A stretch of 64,000 nucleotides of DNA from Pomphorhynchus laevis (Eukaryota; Acanthocephala; Palaeacanthocephala; Echinorhynchida; Pomphorhynchidae), in the NCBI GenBank assembly GCA_012934845.2, contig WNNJ02002084.1:1-64000 (forward strand). Direction: 5' to 3'. Under the pieces are notes generated by a model, which ran no database searches, was not told where the DNA came from, and was given only the letters and a program-made list of their open reading frames with translations. Of the stretch, positions 58,480 to 64,000 are shown in pieces. The stretch's first letter is position 1. Each line of letters begins with the position of its first letter. A program made the translations under genes and the position numbers.

Positions 58480-61400
58480 GGAACATGAACGACATGGCAC
58501 GCTGGTCCACGGTGGCATGCTTGAAGCGTCAGCTAAGTTCCTTTAAGAAAACCAGTGACTCAGGCCGATCAATCCGTGAGTCTCTAAGGCGACTGACGTA
58601 AATGAGTATATGCGATCGTTCATTTCAGAATATTTTTGCCGTTTTCTGAATTCGGCTAACTTGGCGGCTGATCTTGCGTGATGGGTTGCAGAGGCCTGGC
58701 AACTCTTCGCCAGGCTATTTACGCAAGTGAAATCCCATACCAACCACTTACCGGCCGACCACGGGACAACTGTGATACTATCTGGGCGCCTTCCATTATC
58801 ACGAGAGATTCCGCTGGGCTCAAGCCGACTCGGGATGTTCGCAGCTACCATGGCCATCCTTATGATGCTATTGACTTCGGCGTGTCGGCTATGTCGAGAT
58901 ATACTGCGTTGGCAATCAAGCCCATGAACATCTGGGAATACCGTCATTGTCCCACATTTGCATGTGTAGGGTTGGTGAAAATGAATGCCTAGTCGAAATG
59001 CAACCGCGATAGATAGACTCCGGTCATCCAATCGATTTCCAACTGATGAGATTTTGAGGGCGAAGAGAAAGTAACCCGAATGCGGGGATGCGGATGCTAA
59101 AATACGTGCACGATCCTGCGGAGTAGTAACTTCGGACAGTACCTCTTGCATTAGCTTGTAATAAACCGGACGGGACCATCGTTTTTGGGAAACATTTTCA
59201 ACGGAACATCGCCTAAATAAATCTCTCACCAGCGAAGGATTGTATCATATAGGAGTTGTGGATTCGGCTGGATCGGTTGATTACTCGGAGAAGTTAGGAT
59301 TTTACGCAGGAGTTCAGCGGTCGAGAGATTGGATGTAGGCAGGGAGCATCGTATCCTTAACAGTGCAAACTCCTAGACCGCCATACTTGATTGGTAGGGT
59401 TGCCTGCTTCCATGCCGTGTCGGATAGAGGTAAGTTAAGAACGGCCTGAAGGATCTTGCGTAACAAACCGTCATGTTTAGTCACTAAATCTACCGAGAAA
59501 AGACAGATTGCATCGGAGGAAGTAAGATGATTTTGCGAGATTGAAACAGTTCCTTAGAAGGAACATTGCATCTTGCCGCGAAAGATCCCGGATACTAGAT
59601 CCATGAGCTCAAGTTTGATATAAACTCCGTCATTTGTTTATCAATGCTAGCATTAGAACTAATGGGGCACCCCAGTAATGTGGCTGAGTTGTGATCTGTA
59701 ATGGTAAATCCTGTGAACCGTTCAAGTAGACGATTGTTTGTCTTCATGTTCTTTGCGATGATTCCACATTTGCTTGGATTTAAACACAAATCAAGATCTG
59801 AACCGAGTAGTTGGATGGTTTTAACATCCTCCTCTATGTCGTTTACAGACCCGCCCAAAGTACAGTCGTCCATGCACCATACACGAAATTGTGATTTCCC
59901 TAGTTGTGACATTTCGAATATTGTGAGCGAAAAGAGGAAAGGACCCAAAGGATCTCCCTGCTGAACACCCTTTGCCGAGTCGATTATGTTTAGTCCGTGA
60001 AAAAGGTCAGTCGGGTTCGCATAACATGGTTCGACGAAATTGTGCATGACGGGGATCTTTTTACGAACCTGACGTAACATAGCCGACCTCTTTAGGCAGT
60101 TGAACGTGTTGGAGAAGTCCAACTTGATCATGGCGGATCCTGGAACGACATGCTTATCTAAGAAGTGTCGGGCTGCGTGGACTGTGGTTTCGGCACCGCG
60201 GCGGATTCCAACCCTCAACTGGTGTGGTATAAAGTGAGTCGCTAATAATTTGGATGCGTGTCGAGCCTCAATTTTACCAGTCAGAAGACGGAAGAAGCAT
60301 CCTACTGGCGCCAAAGAAGATGCGACGGATTCGCTCTGGTATATTACCTGTCACCACAAATCGTGTGAAAGCAACTATTGAAAGTAAAAGGTTGTTACCC
60401 GCAATGCCGGCGGACGGGCATATAAGGTCCTTTAAGTGAAGAGGTGTTAATCTGTCTGGGCCCTCTGTCGATGCGGAAGGGAACGAATTTATTGCATGCG
60501 TTACGGATTCGCACGATACCATTCCGGTGAAAATAGGAACGCTTTGGGGGGTCTACTTCGAGATCACCGACGCAAGCAACTTGGGTGTAAATTAGGCATC
60601 AAATGATGGGCTGGAAATCCTATAGAAACATCCAAAGTGTGGATGTCGCGTTGTGCCTCATTAAGAGGGCTAGATACAGGTAGTTGTTTGTCTCGAAGAA
60701 ACTCCAATGTTTCCTGACAGGGGACGAGGAAGGAGTCATCACTGCTTAATAATCGGACTGTTCCAAATACATCCCCGTCCTCCAGTTTCTCAGACACTCG
60801 CTTGCTCAACCAACCACGTTTCTGATTGTCTGTAAATGGGGGCTGTCTATTACATGTCGTGATGTGCTCGGACAGACAAACACATTGTATAGATATAGCG
60901 TTAAAAGACACATAGTTTTGTTTCAAAATATTTGATAAACAAAGAGTAGATTTGACATTGTAGCGCTGTGGGTTTCGAAGGACTTGCTTGGAGAATGCCA
61001 ACAAGGCTATCCAGACTCGTTTATCTCCAACGTCCGACACAATCGCGGAAATCAAATCAGACAAGCGGGTTGCAATTTCTGGTCAAGCGGCGCGGGGAAT
61101 CCTTCGAACTGTGCGAACACCCTCAATCATTAGACACGCAGGTGGGTGTAGCAGGTCGCTAAATCGGGGTCCGTCTCTGGGTTTGGCTGTATATCACCGT
61201 TACGGGGCGAGAAGAGAGTGCATATTTCCAAAGATGTCGTGTATAATAGGTGCACGTCCAGAACCCGAACAACCAGGCCTTGGTTCATGATGATGAATTG
61301 TCCCGGTAACTGTCAGTCTGAATGTTCTCTGACAAATCGAGCACTGACCGGATTCGAGCATGGTTGTGTTTCGAATCACTTGATTCACGTTGCTTCGCTA
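58480..61400 (-). mobile_element. LINE D retrotransposon with zinc finger, RT and PD-(D/E)XK-type end
   Basis: Reading on the minus strand: an N-terminal zinc finger (CSICQRTF...HHHEPRPGCSGSG, 61200-61388); a connector with EDGDVFGTVRLLSSDDSFLV (60564-61064); an RT start with STEGPDRLTPLHLKDL (60274-60522), a frameshift, then the RT core (59595-60314) with the first Asp in MIKLDFSNTFNCLKR, GVQQGDPLGPFLFSLTI, and the second block VWCMDDCTLGG (MDD for YADD). The C-terminal 228 codons (58543-59229) hold a CxC/HxxxC motif (C90, C92, H102, C106), RHxxxN, RRPD (D150) and WDFT (D166), as in restriction-like endonuclease LINEs of the R2/NeSL group. Clade assignment is inference. At least three frame breaks separate the parts, so it is inactive but the best-preserved coding element here. 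Confidence 0.8.
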
Positions 61401-61404
61401 TCTC

Positions 61405-61740
61405 GTAGCTCCATTATTTTCTGAAGTCGTTCTTCTGAAATCGTTCTTTGTAACGATTTGAGATATAAAGTCATTTATAAGTTAATTTTATTCTTAGCGT
61501 ATTATTGCTAAAATGAAACAGGCAAAACCTTATTTTTAAATAAAAAAATGGCAGAGACGAAAATATCATTACACTGAACATATCTTCAAATAGGATTTAG
61601 TAAAAGCATACATTCAAATTACAATGAGATAATTTGTGCAATGACCTGCAATGTCCTCGAAGGTCCGACTTACGAGACTGCACTTGTCTGGTAGATACCC
61701 ATCCAAACCGTGAACAACCACCAATAATAAATCAAGTTTA
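61405..61740. other. Gene-free stretch beyond the LINE D 5' end
   Basis: No promoter, target duplication or gene could be recognised. Confidence 0.45.
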
Positions 61741-61744
61741 GTAA

Positions 61745-62330
61745 GATGAATATATCTTGTATAAAAAAAGATTTATTTTAACGTGGCAAATGCGTGCCAG
61801 CGCACGCTTACATGACCACAACAAAACAAAAATGTAAATCATGTGTCGATAAGGTGTGAACGAAGGAGGTGTTTGAATGTAATAAAGGAGGGAGCTCGGC
61901 AGACAGCGAGATGGAGTTGATTCCAGGTGAGTGGGACGGCGACGAGGAAGGATCGTAGATCGTAGTTGTTGGAGTAATTGTGAACGTAGAGTAAGAGGGT
62001 ATGATGGGAACGCAGCGAAAGCGAGGTGAAAGCGAGTGTCGTCTAAGAAAGGAAGGCTGATGAGCAATGGGGAGCCGACATCGATGAGACGAAAAGTTAC
62101 GACAAGAAGGCGGAGTCTGATGCGGATGTGGATGGTGGGCCAGAATAGTTGGGCAAGATATGTGGATATGTGGTCGAAGCGACGAAGACGAAAGAGCACT
62201 CGAACGTCGGAGTTGATTATTCGTTGTAGGGTAGGATGATGGATTTTGGATAATTAGCGAAAAGGCTAAGGCAGTAATCGAATGTTTGTATATACAAAAA
62301 TTTAATGTACTCATTCGCGAATCGTACAAA
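61745..62330 (-). mobile_element. LINE C 3' portion (minus)
   Basis: On the minus strand it encodes the C-terminal part (RLRRFDHISTYLAQL, FLDDTRFHLA, then SLSAELPPLLHS in another frame) and ends with the motif gtaagcgtgcgctggcacgc, atttgccacg. It is homologous to 55790-56075. Confidence 0.8.
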
Positions 62331-62514
62331 GTGTGCGATTCAAAGCATAACTTTGTAGTCTTCTCTGCACCGCTTCAAAATTCAAGAGTTTCTGTTTGGT
62401 AATTGGATAACTTACTTGTGCACAATATTCTAGATGCCGCCTTTCTAAGGTGATAAATAACCTCTTGAACGTTTGTGCATTTAACCTAATAGCGTGTATT
62501 TGGCCCGCTGCTAT

Positions 62515-62690
62515 GTTTGGTCGATATAACGATTTTGAAACCTGATAACATAGCAGTTCCTCTTGATGACCTCTAATCCTTATTCTGATACATCGTCTGT
62601 TATTTATTAGTCAATCCATGAAAATGACGTTTATTTTAAATTTCATTTTTTTAACTTGATTTAAATCAATTAAAATCAATTTATAAAAAT
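62515..62690 (-). repeat. Family E copy (minus)
   Basis: The minus strand gives ggtcatcaagaggaactgct, atgttatcaggtttcaaaat, then accaaacatagcagcgggcc. The arms ctgctatgtt and aacatagcag pair perfectly, with a base-pair swap relative to the 29.3-kb copy. Confidence 0.75.
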
Positions 62691-62755
62691 TGATTTTAAT
62701 TTTAAGTTTTATTTTTATATAAATATTAATTGTATAATCAATTAATATTTATTAA

Positions 62756-63056
62756 TTGTTAACGTTCATCAACCTTCCTTTCTTAGACGATACTCGCCCC
62801 ACCTCGCTATCGCTTAGTTCCTGTCGTACCCTCTTATTCCACGTTCCTAATTACTCCAACAACTACGGTCTCCGATCCTTCCTTGTCGCCGCCTCACTCG
62901 CCTGGAATCAACTCCCTCTCGACGTCTGCCGCGCTCCCTCCTTTATCACATTCAAACACCTCCTCCGTTCACACCTTCTCGACACCTGATTCACAGTCTT
63001 GTTTTGTTGTGGTCATGTAAGCGTGCGCTGGCACGCATTTGCCACATTAAAATAAA
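62756..63056 (+). mobile_element. LINE C 3' end
   Basis: It encodes the typical C-terminus (NYGLRSFLVAASLAWNQLPL, then FITFKHLLRSHLLDT and a stop at about 62989) and the end motif gtaagcgtgcgctggcacgc. It is better preserved than the 56-kb copy in this part. It starts abruptly after AT-rich DNA, so it is 5'-truncated. Confidence 0.85.
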
Positions 63057-63650
63057 TCCTTTTTTATAAACTCTTAAATAATGCAAATTTATTATTATTT
63101 ATTTATTATTTATAATTATTTATATTTAATAGACTCAGTTATCTGACTTGTTATACTGACAAGTTATTATTGACATATGGACTGTTTTCCCAGTAATATA
63201 ACTTCTGTCGAAAATACCGAAACTGTATTATTGATACGACATTATTATTTTGTTATTTTCGAGCTGATGAATATTATTTCTATATCTTATATTGGAGAAG
63301 TATAAATGCATGAATAAAGTAAGATTAGTATAAACAATTAAAGCAATGTATAGGTATAGTTCAACTTATTAAAAGTTAGAAAATCATAAATCATAATTTA
63401 ATCACATAGATTAAATTAATTTATGTAAAAATGAAGAATAATCATGAAGTAACTAAATTGTTTTAAATTGTGAAATATGAATTTGCTCAAACTTTACATC
63501 GATAAAAAATATTTTTCAAAGGATATGAAATTTTTTACATTAAAATGCTAAAAATACAATAAAATTTCTAGAATAAATAATAAATTGTACATTTAAATAA
63601 ATAAAGGTTTTGTTAAATAACTATATAAAAAAATTAGAAATTAAAACATG
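63057..63650. other. Gene-free AT-rich stretch
   Basis: A family E start motif is visible on the minus strand near 63130-63160. Otherwise nothing was recognised. Confidence 0.4.
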
Positions 63651-63654
63651 CAGA

Positions 63655-64000
63655 AAACACAAATCTTATTTCAAGGAGAGAATTTGTTGTAGAGCAATGA
63701 AAGGTAGGGGAAGGTGATTTATGTATAAGATAGTCGATCTTTGCTCTGCGGAGTGCTGCATTAATCCAACGACCAGTTCTGTCGTTGAAGTCACCAAGTA
63801 ACATGTCATAACCGCTCCCCAATATTTGATCCAGAAGGTCACGGTTCTTGTGAATTTATCCTGACCGAATATCGGCATTGGCTACACTAATACGCTTACC
63901 TTCTTACAGTGATATAACTAAACAAGATAGGGCTGGACAATTGTAGTTTAATAGGAGGGATGATCTTAACGAGCCCTTCACTAGGGTTAAAAGACCTTGA
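63655..64000 (-). mobile_element. LINE A endonuclease fragment, cut by the window edge
   Basis: The minus strand gives SGYDMLLGDFNDRTGRWINA, then LRRAKIDYLIHK, the AP-endonuclease GDFN region. It matches 49245-49580 of the plus-strand copy. It continues beyond position 64000. Confidence 0.85.

Noticed and set aside
58678-58992. 104-codon plus-strand frame opposite LINE D
   Set aside because: It is antisense to the C-terminal endonuclease region of LINE D, which explains its openness.

Overview
This is a strongly A+T-rich nuclear window from a eukaryote, most likely an invertebrate metazoan. Four host-type coding regions are recognisable: an eIF4E cap-binding protein, a WDR43/Utp5-like ribosome-biogenesis protein, an RPAP3 C-terminal-domain protein and an extended-PHD-finger protein. 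Each is an open frame with no introns inside the recognisable part, and they sit kilobases apart in transposon-rich DNA. There is no operon logic, no ribosome-binding-site pattern and no CRISPR. The species cannot be named from the sequence alone.

Most of the window is mobile-element debris. Three non-LTR retrotransposon families are visible. LINE A has gag-like zinc knuckles, an AP-endonuclease and an RT with YADD; its 3' region carries a tRNA-like module and ends in TTTAAGAAAA. LINE C is CR1/L2-like, with an AP-endonuclease, RT and a conserved 3'-end hairpin. LINE D combines an N-terminal zinc finger, an RT and a C-terminal CxC/HxxxC plus PD-(D/E)XK-type region, and resembles the R2/NeSL side of the LINE tree. 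There is also a Penelope-like GIY-YIG fragment, a Merlin (ISXO2-like) transposase interrupted by a LINE A insertion, two hAT-type MITEs with 8-bp target duplications, a foldback hairpin element with a 12-bp target duplication, a 0.67-kb element with long terminal inverted repeats, and two unassigned dispersed families called E and G here.

Layout. 1-17 kb: repeats, including a direct duplication of about 1.5 kb (2421-4134 and 11108-12581). 17.6-21.8 kb: Merlin transposase split by LINE A. 22-26 kb: family E copies and AT-rich DNA. 27.1-28.1 kb: ePHD gene. 29.6-32 kb: nested family G repeats. 32-32.8 kb: LINE A tail and Penelope fragment. 35.8-37.2 kb: WDR43-like gene (minus). 37.4-38.4 kb: an inverted copy of the 31-kb repeat. 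40.4-40.7 kb: RPAP3_C gene (minus). 41.8-42.5 kb: long-TIR element. 47.8-50.4 kb: second LINE A copy. 52-56 kb: rearranged LINE C cluster with palindromic junctions. 56.6-57.2 kb: eIF4E. 58.5-61.4 kb: LINE D (minus). 61.7-64 kb: LINE C and LINE A fragments.

The host genes share general RNA and protein housekeeping roles (cap-dependent translation, small-subunit processome, chaperone-type complex assembly, chromatin reading), but nothing suggests co-regulation. I found no convincing new multi-gene system. The most interesting structures are the covarying stem-loop in family E, the tRNA-like module in LINE A, the long inverted repeat flanking the WDR43-like gene, and the filled/empty-site pair for the foldback element.
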